Source: Limanda limanda
Taxonomy: Eukaryota > Chordata > Actinopteri > Pleuronectiformes > Pleuronectidae
Assembly: GCF_963576545.1 (NCBI RefSeq)
Contig: NC_083653.1
Span: 15,659,358-15,723,357 of the forward strand
Direction: 5' to 3'
DNA: 64,000 bases
The notes beneath the pieces were generated by a model. That model saw only the letters and a list, made by a program, of their open reading frames with translations, ran no database searches and was not told the DNA's origin. Below, in pieces: positions 1-36,518 of this stretch; the first letter of the stretch is position 1, and every line of letters starts with the position of its first letter. Both the position numbers and the translations under genes were made by a program.

Positions 1-679
1 AGGAAAATTCAAGTACCAAGTCTATAAACATAACTAAATCTACTTCTAATGAAGCATTATTCCATATTATATCTGTAACCTAATTTATTGTTGATAATAT
101 TTGACAACTTGCATGAAAGCCAATACTTAAAAAAAGTGTATATATTATTTAACTACAACATATGTGTGCATTTCTATGGGCGTAAGGATTATTCAGCATT
201 ATCCAAAGTCCATTTAGAACTGCTTGGGGCTGTTTGGTGAGCGTACACATGCAAGGCGCCAAGCAGACATCTAGCACAGAAGGTAGTGTCTGGAACACTG
301 GAGCCTCGGGCATCTCTCCTTTCTGCGCCACATACTCTGCACTAAAAACTGACTGCTTCATCAAGTACTGCTCAGCTACATAAGATATTTTTTAAAGGCA
401 GGTTTCTTTTCTCCAGAAGAATCTATGGAAGTCTAGCACAGACAGGCTTCACGGTCACATTAATCAAGTAAATGAGTATTGGTTGTACACAAATTATGCT
501 TTTAAGTTTACAGTTATAAGTGTGCTCCAAATTTAAAATGATGAAATCAACAATCCCTTGATAAAGTAATCGATATTTATCCAGTAACAAAAGATGTAAC
601 AGGAAAATATATAATAGCAAGTGTGTCTTCTTTTAGTAACTGAACATTCTGCTTTGTTGAAATGTTTTGTTGTCCTTAC
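1..679. other. ATAD2B: Intron of ATAD2B at the left edge; no gene seen
   Basis: AT-rich sequence downstream of the exon 23 donor (GTAAGG at 679). No splice-compatible coding block resembling the ATAD2B C-terminus is visible, so the remaining exons lie beyond position 1. Confidence 0.7.
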
Positions 680-24816
<24,137 letters not shown>

Positions 24817-24904
24817 GTTTTCTGTTTTCTTTTGTCTTGCCCTCACTGGTTCTCCCTGACCGGCTCCAAACACTGGCTCAGTGAGCGCAGCACAGAGGCG
24901 CCAT

Positions 24905-24992
24905 TTCTCTCTCTATCCCTCTCTCTCTCTGCCTCTCTCTCTCTCTCTCTCTCTCGCTCCCTCCGTGACCGCCTCTCTCTCTCTCTCTCTCT
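24905..24992. repeat. (CT)n tract in ATAD2B promoter/5' UTR
   Basis: Interrupted CT repeats, GA-rich on the ATAD2B strand, starting about 90 bp upstream of the start codon. They probably lie in the 5' UTR or core promoter. The purine-rich strand could form triplex DNA; that is inference. Confidence 0.85.
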
Positions 24993-24999
24993 GGACGTG

Positions 25000-26105
25000 G
25001 GACTGTTAGGCAGGTGCACTATTTTTTGCTGACTGGTCGATTCCCAGTATGAACTAGTGCCTCAGTTATCATAAGGAGAAAATACAAACATCACACAGGA
25101 TCACTCAAGTCAACACATGAGGTTGTGCTTATGTTTCATAAGCTGCAGTTTATGGTCTGGTATTTTTATATATTTTAATACTCATAAATTCTTAAAGTTA
25201 AATAAAGCCACTTGAATACGTTATCCCGAGGCTCATATCAAGTGATATTCAATGAACAATTTTAGGAAAGAGAAAATCTGCAGTGTTTGTAAAGTTGAGT
25301 ACACAGTGTACCCATCAAAGGGAACTGCATGTTCCTTTGATGCAAAGGTTTGAATGTATTTTTGAGAGGAGAGGAATATAATAAATCGGTCAAGTTAATC
25401 CCTGGTTTAGTGTATTTAATTAACTGCAAAAAGTTCACGACATAGTTCAATTCAGTCTCATAAACTAGACAGAAATTGAATATTGGTGACAGTTAAAGTC
25501 AATGCAACTCGAGTGTAAAGTATTGAGAAAGGAGGATAATTCGCCCTTGTCGTCATGTGCTCCGCATTGTGTACACTGTGTCCTTTGGTTCCCACACTGG
25601 AGAAATATGAGATAATAAATGAATGAATCATCAGCGTGAAATCACATCGTTATGTTAAACCTGCTGTTCTGTCTCTACTGCAGGTGTGACAATAACAGAG
25701 GACTTCAATTGAATTTAAGGAGGATGCAACTGTTTAATAAAATATTTCATAATATTGGCTTCATTTTGGTTTGCGCAAACATTATCAAAACTTTTTTATT
25801 TTCTTGGAAACTTTACAGCACTATGTTCACACACATATATTTCAAAGGCCCAGTTTGTGGATTCATATTCTGTTAATTTATAATTAAATTGTTTGAAAAG
25901 GTATGGGTTTAAAGCAAGAACAAACTAGACAACAGCTAATTCTCATGGTTTCTTAGCTCTGTTCACTTATTCTAATCTTCTAAAGAAATATATATTCATG
26001 GTCAGCACAAACTCTGTATTAATTTCTCACAATTATTATATTTATGTTAAAAATGACATACACATTATGTCCGCATGAATATGGCACATTGTGCTTTTAC
26101 ATTAC
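25000..26105. other. Intergenic spacer between ATAD2B and UBXN2A
   Basis: AT-rich sequence between two divergent genes. No coding block with splice context and no RNA gene recognised. It ends at the GATA/GACA array. Confidence 0.6.
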
Positions 26106-26229
<124 letters not shown>

Positions 26230-26379
26230 AAATAGTGGATTTAATTGTGATTATTTGAATTAAATTGATCTAAATTGAAGTGAAGTGACTTGAAGTAAAC
26301 TGAAGTGAATTTAATTTAATTAATTTGAATTGAACTGATCTACATTGAGGTGAATTGAAGAAGTGCTGAGACAGCAGTG

Positions 26380-26518
26380 TGTGGTGCCACGACAGTCGCT
26401 GTGGACTTACGGCCGCGTCGCGTCGCACATTATTGCTCAGGAGAAGAAGAAGAAGAAGAAGAAGAAGAAGAGGCGCAGCAGATGTGCACCTCTGGATCAA
26501 CCGGACACACACTGACTG
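26380..26518 (+). promoter_or_regulatory. UBXN2A: Putative UBXN2A promoter and noncoding first exon
   Basis: Local GC/CpG rise containing a (GAA)n run (about 26441-26471), ending at a candidate donor CTGACTG|GTAAAT at 26518/26519. The next acceptor (TTTAG at 26925-26929) opens the coding-start exon. The transcription start is not determined. Confidence 0.4.
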
Positions 26519-26929
26519 GTAAATCTCTGTCTGACTTTACCCTCGATACGCGCAGCTGCCATGGTGTGTGTCTGTGTGTGTGTGTGTGTGTAATAATCTG
26601 GGTCGTGTTGAACATACCTCATGTGTTGTTGGCTCCATGCACGTCCGTTGCTCCGTGACGCCCCCTTACATAACGAACCAGAAATAACTGATTTTAACGG
26701 TTTAATGTTAACGAAATAACGGGTTTTTTTGTGGATAAAAACGTTTTTAAAATCATTGTCATCCGTTTTAACACACTGGAAGTCAGCTGGTCAATTTACG
26801 TCTCAACCCGCCGAGCTAATAAAGGTCAACATGAACACACCAAGAAGCTTGAGGTCTTCAGCTGACTCCATCATGACCTGTGCTTTCACTGTTTAATACC
26901 TGTGTACTAATGCATCTTTTTGTGTTTAG

Positions 26930-26948
26930 ATGGGAAACACAAGAGGTC
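26930..26948 (+). other. UBXN2A: UBXN2A 5' UTR part of the coding-start exon
   Basis: The acceptor ...GTGTTTAG ends at 26929. The exon's first ATG (26930) would give an 11-codon frame ending at TGA 26960-26962, overlapping the true start ATG at 26949 in another frame. This overlapping uORF may reduce initiation. Confidence 0.6.
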
Positions 26949-29900
26949 ATGAAAGAGATTGATACTGTGGGGGGTGAGAAAGATGATAACTGGTAAGTAA
27001 CAAGTTCATTGCATATTATTATCATTATTATTATTATTATTAATGAAGACTGTACAACCAGCTCTGCTCCAAGTAAAACTATCATGCACCACCACTATGG
27101 ACGGTCACATTAACATTTCTCAACTGTGCAATATTCACTGTACTAAATTCATTTGTAAAAAAAAATCTGTGCAATATAAACGCTTTCGGCAATCCATTCA
27201 CTGTACATGTTCTGAAACATAATTAATTTCTTTACACTGTATATACCGGTTTAATTACATTTATATTTGTTCTATATAAAGTTGTATATTTCTATTTCTT
27301 TATATTCACTCACCCAAGTACTTATGTGATGCCTTCTGCTGCTGTAACATTGCAAATTTCCCCATTGCGGGACTAATAAAGGACTTCTTATCTTATCTCA
27401 ATTATTTTTAGGTTTTGGTGAAAGAGATCTATTGGCAAAAATTGAATCTAAAGTAATCCTAGTGATGTTTTGACTCGTGTGTGATTGTTCGAATTGTAAT
27501 AATAGTTATCTTTACTCTGGACCTTTTATATTTAAATACCTCACTTCTGGAGCAGGTCCTCACTACTGAGGTCGCCATGTTTTCTACAGTAGCCCAAACT
27601 GGACAAACTAAACACCTTTTGAGTTTTTATGACAGCTGAAGTTTACCACAGGTTCTCTTCGATGTTTTGATGGTGAGGGTGAGGTGTATTCAGCTGCAAC
27701 CTCCAACTTCACCACTAGATGTCACTGAATCCAACACATTAAACCTTTAATTACATATATTGATAAAAATGATGATGATGATAATAATTATAACAATAAC
27801 ACAATACACTTTGGTCAACAACACATAGACTCAAGACAAGAGGGGGGACCAGACTAACTACATCAAAAACAAAAAAGCAAAGGTGATTCAAATTATTGTT
27901 ACAAGTGTCTGTGGATGAGCGTAAGGGTTTTTGTTTGAGAGCAGAAAAGACAGTGTTACAGTATTTGCCAGATAGAGAAAGAAAGAAAGAAATGCAATGT
28001 CATGCCTTTGGGCTTCACTGGTTGAGCACTGATGACAGGGAAGAGCTCTGGAGGTGAGAAGTTTCATATAACATTATTCCACTTTTGATTTTATTGTAGG
28101 CAACTTAAATGAAACACTTCATTTAAGTTGCCTACAACTTAAATGAAGTGCTCCGGCTTTTTCCTCTGACAAAAGCCGGAGCCAAACAAGTCAGACTGTT
28201 CTTAAAATAGACCTTGCGCCCGCAGGCTGAACTCAATAATACATTTAATGAGTGAATTACACACATGTCAATTTTCTTGAATGGCTGACAGGGAAGAAAA
28301 TGCAGAGGAGGCTCCGATGAGGCGTAGTTTCTCAGTTGAAGACCTTCTGGATGAGGTGGAGAAGATTTGTTACGATGCCTCGGGGTCATCAAAGGTCAGT
28401 AACAACTTCACCTCACCAAATCCCCTGAGCCACATCTGTAAACTTACCTCCTGCAGCTGTGCATGCAATGGAAATCTTCATGAGCTTTCTTTGAGTTACC
28501 TTGCATAGATATAGTCATGGACCTTTTATATTGTTTATGATTAACATTTAACACATTTAAAACAAATATACAAATACAAATAGAATGACAGTTTATCTGC
28601 AGCAAAATTCATTTTGGCTGACACACGGAAAAAGGTTACATTGTTATATCGAGCAATCTCTCATGACATTCCAGGTATACCATGACATATGGACCCCGCT
28701 CTTTGTTCATACTAACCCACTCATGTTGACAGCTGCATAGCCACCAGAGTCTTTGGCCAGTTTTACTACCCACTGAGGCCGATCAGAACTCGTGTGTGTG
28801 GCCTTTCTGTCCAGGCGGAGATGGTGGTGAGGCTGTGGAAGGACGGCTTCACTGTAAATGATCAGGAGTTTCGCAGCTACTCCATACCAGAGAACCAGGA
28901 CTTCCTGGATGCAATCAAGAGGGGGTGAGATAATTGAGGCCATGCTCAAACTCTTTAAGAATATTAAGGATTAAAGCATGCTGCTTATTATTCAGCCGCT
29001 GTAAAGCACAAAAGATCAGCAATATCATGATGTCTGATAGTTGATTATTACCAGGGAAACAGTAATTACCTCCCACATGCTGAAAATTAGGGCTTTGATG
29101 ACTCAGTGTTCGACCCATACTTTCTTTGAAAAGCACTTAAATTGAAAACGGCACAATGTGCAAGTGGCCTGTGCTTTAACCCCTGTTTCCCAGCTGTTGA
29201 TAATCATGCAATGCCATTATTACACTGACTTCCTATTACTTTTCTACGGTTTCTGTTGGCTTTCATCCATTGCAAGCTACTGCTACCGGTACCTGAATGA
29301 CTTACTGGTTTACAGTCAAACACCATTCCCCTTTCATACGTGCATATGATGTTGAGTTCAATGAATGTTAAGTAAAAACTTGTTTGACCCATTAATATTA
29401 GACAGCTGACTTAATTTCAGTGTCATTAACATTACTGTACAACCACAAAGCTTCTATCTTTAGGCTCTTAATCCAAACCTATTAAAATGAAAGGGTGTAT
29501 GATGTGTGAAAGTGTACACTGTGTCTATACAGTGTATATATCTGAGAGCTGCACCCTGCATGTGTCTCATATGTAGCATAACGTGTGCACTTGTTTTGAT
29601 TCATTGGTTGACCTTGCAGTAAAACATCTTTGAGCCCCAAAGGGAAAATTAGCTCCTCAACGAGGCGCCATAAGACAGATTAAGCATAATGCTCAGTACA
29701 GCTCATTTGTGATATTGATCGATCGATCATATCTTTCCCAGAGAGCTTCCAGGAGAGTGGGAGAGCAGAGCGGAAGAGCAGGAGTTGGAGATCAATGTGG
29801 AGGACCTGACAGAGGAAAATTATGTTCCCAGGAAAAGGGCCTTTCACCCTTTTAGCGGCAGAGGATACCGACTTGGCAGGTAGGAGATTGTCGCAGCAAA

Positions 29901-31490
29901 AATGTTACCTAGTAAACTGATGAATTTCAGAGTATGACACGTGTTGATTAATAATATTCCTTTTATTTCTCATATTTCTCAAATATCTATGACCATAGGT
30001 CAGAGGTTCCTAAACTTTTGAGCTCCTGAACCCCAAAGTAACCCTGCCAGAATCTTGCAAGCCCCATTATCCCAAAGAATATGTCTCACAGCCCCCAGGG
30101 GTTCCTGACCCCCTAGTTTGGGAACCAATGCCACAAGTAATAATTTACTTGTGTGTTGCCATTATTATATACAGCCCTAGTAGTGTCTGTGATGTTCAAA
30201 GATGCCACACTACTTTGTACCACTAGGTGTCCCTCTGAATCCATGTATCAAAAAACCTGCAAATCTGACCAGGCCGACAGTCACACCAATGAACCGAGAG
30301 CAGCAGAATTTTCAGAGCATCACTTTATGAATACTAAATTATCCCAACATATTTTTGAACTAGATTTCGTCTGCCCACACATAGCTGTTATCAAAATTAG
30401 ACAAATGCATACAGCACAGGCTATAAATACCGTACTCCCAACTGGCTCTTAATCTGGTATTTATTCCTGCCTCTCCCCAGTGTTGCACCCAGAGTTGTGG
30501 CCAGGTCACCGTCTGTGCATGAGGATGGAGAATCTCCTCCTATTCCCATGGTAACACTAGACCACGCCCTTCCTGTCACCTCCCTGCAAATCTGGTTGGC
30601 AGACGGCAGGAGATTGGTTCAGAGGTTTAACCTATCGCATCGGTAAGTATCACGGTGTCAAGGCCAAAACGCGTCTCTGCACATCTCAATCTGTGAGCTC
30701 GACAACATCAAATGTCAGCGACATATTTAAAAAAACAGCGTTGGCATCCCATGCAAGGAAGAAAAAAAAGATTCTCTCTACTCCTGCTGTGCTTTCTGCA
30801 AATCCCATAATCTCGAGCGTCGCAGGATAGAAGTAGCTCAAGGAATGACAAAAGATTTTTGTTTGTTCCAGCTCAAGAGATGGCGAGGGGTGGGGGGGGG
30901 TTGTTGGAGGATTACGTAATGCCTTGTCCTGGTCTGCTGGAGTTTGAAGGCACAGTGCATGTTCTATCCCCCTGCCACAGTGCATGGGGCTGCAGAAAAC
31001 ATAATCTGAGATGTAGCAACGGAGTGGATCTATAAAATCCCCAGAGAGAGAGATTGCGTAACTCTGATGCAGCTTTTATATAACAGGGTTAGCAGCTAAA
31101 GGATAGAGAGGACTGAACCCCTGCAACCTCCAGCTAGCCTCGCTGTGTGAAGACAAGCGCCGCCATAGGATCGCTTCTGCACGCTGAGTCCTGATAAATA
31201 ATAGATGATGATACCAGTATAGTGCTTTATAGTATCTGGCAGGGGTTCTATAGGGAATATTTCTGTCTATTGTTTTTATTTTTCTATAATTCCGTTTCTT
31301 TTCCAGGATCACCGACGTGCAGGATTTCGTAGGGCGCTGCCAGAGGAGCTGCCCGCCTTTCGTCCTGACCACATCGCTTCCTTTCCGTGAGCTCGGCGAC
31401 AAAGAGTTGAGCCTGGAAGAGGCCGACTTGGCCAACGCTGTCATTGTCCAGAGACCCCTGAACACACAGGAGCCGTTTGGACAGTCCTGA
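26949..31490 (+). CDS. UBXN2A: UBXN2A: UBX domain-containing protein 2A (complete, 6 coding exons)
   Basis: Adaptor of the p97/VCP ATPase with a SEP domain and a C-terminal UBX domain; in mammals it affects nicotinic receptor trafficking and binds mortalin. Coding exons: 26949-26992, 28292-28394, 28815-28924, 29742-29879, 30481-30642, 31307-31490. They sum to 741 nt, 246 aa plus stop (human 259). The product starts MKEIDTVGGEKDDNW, matching human MKDVDNLKSIKEEW. SEP begins around residue 53 (VRLWKDGFTVND) and runs to FHPFSGRGYRLG. UBX spans about residues 166-240 (TSLQIWLADGRRLVQRFN ... EEADLANAVIVQRP). All introns are GT-AG. An ATG at 28281 is in frame but lies just inside the intron before exon 2, so it is not the preferred start. 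The gene is divergent from ATAD2B. Confidence 0.96.
27110..27400 (+). mobile_element. Non-LTR retrotransposon 3'-end fragment in UBXN2A intron 1
   Basis: Contains TGTGCAATAT blocks, the CTGCTGCTGTAACATTGCAA stretch, an AATTTCCCCATTGCGGGA block and a terminal TCTTATCTTATCTC run. This tail is typical of 5'-truncated LINE copies common in teleosts. The clade is not assigned. Confidence 0.7.
27540..27750. repeat. Common teleost-type dispersed repeat
   Basis: Blocks such as GCCATGTTTTCTACAGTAGC, then a GGTGAGG stretch and CACCACTAGATGTCACTGAA followed by a run to AAACCTTTAA. I recognise this arrangement as a multicopy fish element. Boundaries are approximate. Confidence 0.5.
28094..28180. repeat. 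Two adjacent perfect hairpins upstream of UBXN2A exon 2
   Basis: Arm 28094-28113 is the exact reverse complement of 28118-28137, with a 4-base loop ACAC. Arm 28152-28161 pairs with 28171-28180 (TCCGGCTTTT/AAAAGCCGGA) across 9 bases. A third copy of the sequence CAACTTAAATGAAGTG lies at 28135-28150, between the hairpins. The structure ends 111 nt before the exon at 28292. Confidence 0.95.
30001..30130. mobile_element. hAT-like MITE (130 bp) in UBXN2A intron
   Basis: Left end CAGAGGTTCCTAAACTTT; right end, reverse-complemented, CATTGGTTCCCAAACTA. Flanks CCATAGGT (29993-30000) and CCACAAGT (30131-30138) agree at 6 of 8 positions, consistent with an aged 8-bp hAT target duplication. Confidence 0.7.
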
Positions 31491-32188
31491 CCAGCAGGGC
31501 CCCTGTAATTCACATAACAGGCCACTTTTCCTCCTCACTGACACACACACCCACCACCCAGACAGCAACCTCAGTGCCCTCTGTAACTTAAAACCTTAAT
31601 ATTCAGCATATTGTGCTGCATTTGATGATTGTTATTTTCCCTCTACGGTCTCTGTGCGGGATTATCGAATGGAAATGTTGTCTGTTACTTACAAAGGTGC
31701 TGCTGAGGGGTTGTCAATACTCTGTCTTCTTCCTCTGGGTGGGTGGGGGGGTTGGGGGGTGGGGGGGGCAGTGTTTATCTACCAGTGGAGCTCCCCTAAT
31801 TGCAGAAAAAACATCAACACAAAACCATATCTATCGCCCTGTGCAGATGGTCGACCACGTATGTCCATCTGTTGGTTTACTACATATGACCCTGCGTTCA
31901 CCCTTCCCCCATAATCCCACACCACCAACAGCCAGCACCAACAACCAACTCTCCAAAGTCTTCCCAAACTGTGATAACCATTTTTCTGCACTATCTACAG
32001 TAAAAACAAGCAGCTGATATACCAGTTTTTATCTCGTAGGTTTACAAAATATATATATTGAACATATTATACTTATTTTGCCCCATATATTATATGATGA
32101 AAAGAAGAAATATATATTTAACAGCTTGCTATTTATGTTGGCCTGACTGATTTTGCGCCAATTTGCCTTTTTTTGCGGAACGAGATTA

Positions 32189-32241
32189 AATAAAACATGT
32201 GATTTGTATTCTTTCATTTGACTGCATCACGGTACAATAAA
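32189..32241 (+). terminator. UBXN2A: UBXN2A polyadenylation signals
   Basis: AATAAA at 32189-32194 and again at 32236-32241, about 0.7 kb after the stop codon. They imply a 3' UTR of roughly 0.75 kb. Confidence 0.6.
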
Positions 32242-32259
32242 AATCTTCCCCAAACTTTT

Positions 32260-35050
32260 GTGCGTTTTTTATGATTTATTTATGAAGTAGTTAATCAATA
32301 TTCATATTAATGCTGCCCAGGTGTTGTGTGCAGACCGCGGGTATGGTGATTATGGCATTGACACCAAGCTGCCCCTTGTTTCATGTTGTAATGCAACATC
32401 TGTGCTGTCAGTACGGTACTGATTTAATGGGGCCTGAGATTAAGGAGGTGGAGGAGGGGCTGCTGATGTCAAATAAGTCAGATTTGAAGGAGTGATGTCT
32501 TCACTGTGTTGTTCCCTGGCCTACTGGATATGGAAGGCATTTATCTAATGGTATGAAGTGGAACTACTGATCACTGAGTTAAAAAGCGGCCATTCGGGCG
32601 TAGAAGTCAGTGGCTTCTGAGTTGAAAAGGGGTGAAGAAAAATGTATAATTCAGATGGGGTGAAACAAAGTTGAATCCTTGCTCTATTTTTTTTCCTCAT
32701 GAGTCTTGAATCTTGTTTTTCTTGGCATGTGTGAGTGTGAGTACACGCGTGTGCTTTTACACCGGTGTGTGTGCTTGTGTCTCTGTGTCCGAGCTTTTCT
32801 GCCAGGCCTTCGCGAGGAAGGCGAACACCATTATCCATCTTCAATATTTAAAGCAGTGGGAAGGAGGGAGGGATGTAAGTGTGTGCATTTGAGATGACAG
32901 CCCCAGGATGGTCAAGGTCAGGGGAAGGAACTCGGCAGCAGGAACATCATAATCCCTTCTTGAAATTTACCCTCTTGTGAGGCCGTGCTGCACATTTTAG
33001 GATCTTTTAACCCAAACGTGCAGGCTGTGAGCATCACTCGGCTGACAGCCAGAGGGGGTCTGGCTAAAGAGTAAAAGAGAGCACATTTCCTTTGTGCTAC
33101 ATATTTAATAAGGCTAAGTATGCAGGGAATTACTTTCCCTTTAACTCCCACATTTCCTTTCAGAATGACCCTTTTACTCGCGCAGCAGCCAACCTTTCAT
33201 TTTGCACATTCCTCTTCACGCATTATCGGAAACATACCCGTTCTAATGCAGGTCATATGCCTGACTTCTCATGTCTTGGTGCCTTTTCCTTTGTCAGTAA
33301 TGTAGGTTTGCGGTGTGCGTGCTTGGAATTCATTGGAGAGGTGCAGGGTTCAGGAGCCGAGGTCTCCATGACATGTTTGTTGTCATACTCTGAGGAGAGG
33401 CTTACTGTGGAGAATAATCATCCCGCGCTAAAAGAACTGCTTATGAGGGGCTTTGTGGGGAAAAACAAAGGGAACTCAATATGCCAAAAGTCATATAGAG
33501 CTAAAGTGAAAGGCTCTGTAAAAATAGCATCAGGACTTTATCTCGACCCAAACCTGAAAAATACACGTGAAGACATCCTTTAGTGGATTTAATGAAGTCT
33601 AGTCTCCGAAAAATGTATTATAAATGAATCATTTAGTTTGATGAGATCAAGAGTATGAAACTTTTTTTGTAATTCAAAAATTATACATGTTGTTGGCTCA
33701 CAATACAGGGGACAGAGAGATGACTAATAAAAGTGAAAATAGAATAAGTTTTAAAAGCAGCATTCACTTTTAAATGGTCACACCACACTGTAAATCTAAA
33801 TATGTTGCACATGAGAAAACTGAGGGAATTGTACACTGGCATATTGCAACAAGTTAGATTGCACAAAAGAAACACAGAATTAAGTGTAGATGTAAATTGC
33901 TCACACTGCCCATGAATGTAAGTATGTTACACATGAAAACAAGTGTTAGTGCATTGTACACGATGCATATTACTTAGAGACAGACTCCACATCAAAAGAT
34001 ATCCCACAGTGAAAATCAAACTGACATCTTAATCCGGCCAAAGACAGTCGAAACTAAACCGAAAGTCTGTTTACAGATCGGGATGCCTGTGATTCAGACT
34101 AACACAACAAACCTGTCCAGAGTGGAAGTTGGCACAGTGAAATTAATCCACAACTATTAGCAAAATATTTGGCTCTACAGGTTTGGTTGCACAGGGAGTC
34201 GACCTGAAGGGAGACCGGGTCAACGGCTGGTGACGAAACCTCCTCCTAGCCCCGGCTCCCTGTGTTCTTTACTCCTCGGAGCGTTTTACTCACAGAATAT
34301 TTCGGTCCACAATCTTGACAATCTAACTGCTCAGCTGGAAAATTGATAAAAACTGATATTTGTACACTATTTTTAATGTTGGCGTGACCAAATCTGCATT
34401 ATTGGAAATTATATAATGGGACTTATTAAGCACATTTTGGGAAATATCAGTCCAGACACTTTGGCCTCTGCTGCTTTGCTTTTGACAACAATTCTGTGAA
34501 TCAGTCTTATGAGTCCGTCAGTGCTGAATCAGTGGAGTGACCCACTGAGCATTGAGGCCTACCACACTCACACTACACCACAAGTGCAGAAAACAATCAC
34601 AAATGACTTTAGATTTTGGTACACACTATAATTATGCTAATGGTTATATCATCATAATGGTGATGGTGGTGATACAGTGTGGGAAATATGTGTGAGGAAC
34701 ATGATGGATGCTCAAACGTGTCTCTATGGAATTCTTGCCACACCAACACACCTTCAAGTTCCTCTTTCCACAGAACCGCACATTTAATTAAAATATAACC
34801 AAACTACATTTTACACATTCCTCCAGCACATCGCGTGGATTATAGGTGTGTTAGATCATTGTTTTTTGATGGAAACATGTCCATCAAGGGTTTTATTATC
34901 TTGGTGAAGAATGCAGAGGCACATATGACTCACTGTTGTGTCACTGTACCATTGTCACCGTGTCATTAAATTACGGAAGGAAGGAAGACTCAAGGAAATA
35001 TAATAAAAACAATTTTTTTGCATAGCATCACTAGGTTTACAGCCAACTCA
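32260..35050. other. Intergenic region UBXN2A-MFSD2B
   Basis: No supported gene. The longest open frame (33092-33583, +) has no recognisable domain or splice context. Two diverged direct copies sit at about 33783-33855 and 33900-33975, sharing TATGTTRCACATGA and ATTGTACAC blocks. Confidence 0.6.
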
Positions 35051-35051
35051 C

Positions 35052-35063
35052 CACACACACACA

Positions 35064-35131
<68 letters not shown>
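35052..35131. repeat. (CA)n microsatellite
   Basis: Near-perfect CA run with rare interruptions, immediately left of the telomere-like C-rich block. Confidence 0.97.
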
Positions 35132-35133
<2 letters not shown>

Positions 35134-35145
35134 CTTGTGACTTAC

Positions 35146-35500
35146 TCTAACTTTAACCATATTTGCTATTTACCTAACCCAAAACCTAACCGTAACCTAA
35201 ATCTAACAAACCTGAACCTAACCATAAGCTAAGCCTAAACCTAAACTTAACATTAACATTAACATTAACATTAACATTAACATTAACATTAACATTAACA
35301 TTAACATTCACATTCACATTAACCTAAACCTAAACCTAAACCTAAACCTAAACCTAAACCTAAACCTAAACCTAAACCTAACCTTACCCTGACCCTGACC
35401 CTGACCCTAATGTAAACATAACCTTTAGACAAACATAACCTTACCTTAACTCACCCTTGAACTAACCACAATCTTAAGCTAAACCTTACCCTAAATCATG
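35146..35500. repeat. Telomere-like tandem block, C-rich arm
   Basis: Degenerate CCTAA/CCTAAA units. They include a (CATTAA)n run (about 35249-35320), a regular (CCTAAA)n run (about 35323-35380), then CCCTGA units. The right-hand block at 36184-36431 has the complementary G-rich orientation. Confidence 0.9.
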
Positions 35501-35615
35501 TCTATCGCCATTTGAATATTTAACGATTTAAGTCATTGGGATTTGCATTTTGTGGCTATGAGGAAAATAAGTCCCTACAATGTGGCTGTGTAAAAAGATT
35601 TAAGTCCAAGAGCGT

Positions 35616-35654
<39 letters not shown>
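35616..35654. repeat. (CA)n microsatellite in MFSD2B promoter
   Basis: About 19 CA units immediately upstream of the GC-rich putative first exon. Confidence 0.95.
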
Positions 35655-35658
<4 letters not shown>

Positions 35659-35679
35659 GGTGTCCCACAGTATTATCCA

Positions 35680-35867
35680 TCGCGGCCGCTGCAGGGCGCA
35701 GCTCCGTCACTGCAGACCCGAGCCTCAGAGAGAGAGAGAGAGAGAGGAGGCGCGCAGAGCATCTCCATCCTCCGCAGTCTCATCCTGCTCGTCCCTCTGG
35801 AGTCACACCAGCTCCTGGATCACTGACTGACCCACAGCTCCGGCTGCTTCTCCATTCATATACAGGG
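35680..35867 (+). promoter_or_regulatory. MFSD2B: MFSD2B noncoding first exon and core promoter (start approximate)
   Basis: GC-rich island with GCGGCCGC and a GAGA run, ending in a near-ideal donor GTAAGTAAG at 35868. The next acceptor is ...CATTCCAG at 36820-36827, which opens the coding-start exon. The 5' boundary is not determined. The (GA)n at about 35727-35747 would lie in the leader. Confidence 0.6.
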
Positions 35868-36183
35868 GTAAGTAAGATGATGTGTGTTCTCATCCAGTTT
35901 GTGTGTTTTTGGTGTGTTATCGGTGCGCCTGCTCGATGGATGTACTATCACACTGTGATAGTAAGATGAGAGCAGACAGTCCTGCACGGGACAGAGACGC
36001 GTTCTGCGCGCTCCTGTTCGCTTAGTAATAAGAAGCAGATGTGCAAGCGCGTCAAACACAGCAAGTGATGGGAACAACCTGGATGACTTGTGCACTAACT
36101 GGTATTTTGTGTGTGTGCGTGTGTGTGTGTGCGCGCGAGTGTGCTTGCAAAGGTATTACTTGTGTTGTTCCTGCAAGTCCCCA

Positions 36184-36431
36184 AGGGTTTGGGTTGGGCT
36201 TAGGTTTAGTTTGAGGTTAAGTTAAGGTTAGGTTAAGGTTAAGGTTACATTTAGGTTTCGGTTAAGGTTAGATTTAGGCTAGGTTTGGTTTACGTCAAGG
36301 TTTACGATAATGTTAGGTTCCGGTTAGGTTCAGGTTATGGTTAAGCTTTACTTAAGGTCATGATTTGGTTAAGATTAAGTTTAGGTTTATGTTCAGGTTA
36401 AGTTAAAGATAGGTTAAGGTTAAGGTTAGAC
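36184..36431. repeat. Telomere-like tandem block, G-rich arm
   Basis: Degenerate GGTTAAG/GGTTTAGG/GGTTAGG units in MFSD2B intron 1. Complementary in orientation to the 35146-35500 block, with the noncoding exon between them. Confidence 0.88.
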
Positions 36432-36514
36432 AAGTAGGAACTCTGGTTAAGGTTGGTCAATGGCATTTCATCTATGGAGACACAACTGTTTGTGTGAGTT
36501 TTTGTGTGAGTGTT

Positions 36515-36518
<4 letters not shown>

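Noticed and set aside
28281..28508. ATG at 28281 as the UBXN2A start
   Set aside because: The ATG is 10 bases upstream of a splice acceptor. The exon at 26949-26992 supplies a better N-terminus that matches the human protein and keeps phase.
31613..32017. 134-residue plus-strand frame after UBXN2A
   Set aside because: It lies in the UBXN2A 3' UTR, includes a G-rich low-complexity run, and has no recognisable domain.
33092..33583. 163-residue plus-strand open frame between UBXN2A and MFSD2B
   Set aside because: No family resemblance, no splice context, no adjacent coding blocks; the composition looks like translated intergenic DNA.
35146..35500. True interstitial telomere or chromosome-end fusion
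   Set aside because: Units are mostly CCTAAA, CATTAA and CCTAA variants rather than long arrays of vertebrate CCCTAA, and an oppositely oriented block lies 0.7 kb away; a local simple-repeat expansion is more likely.
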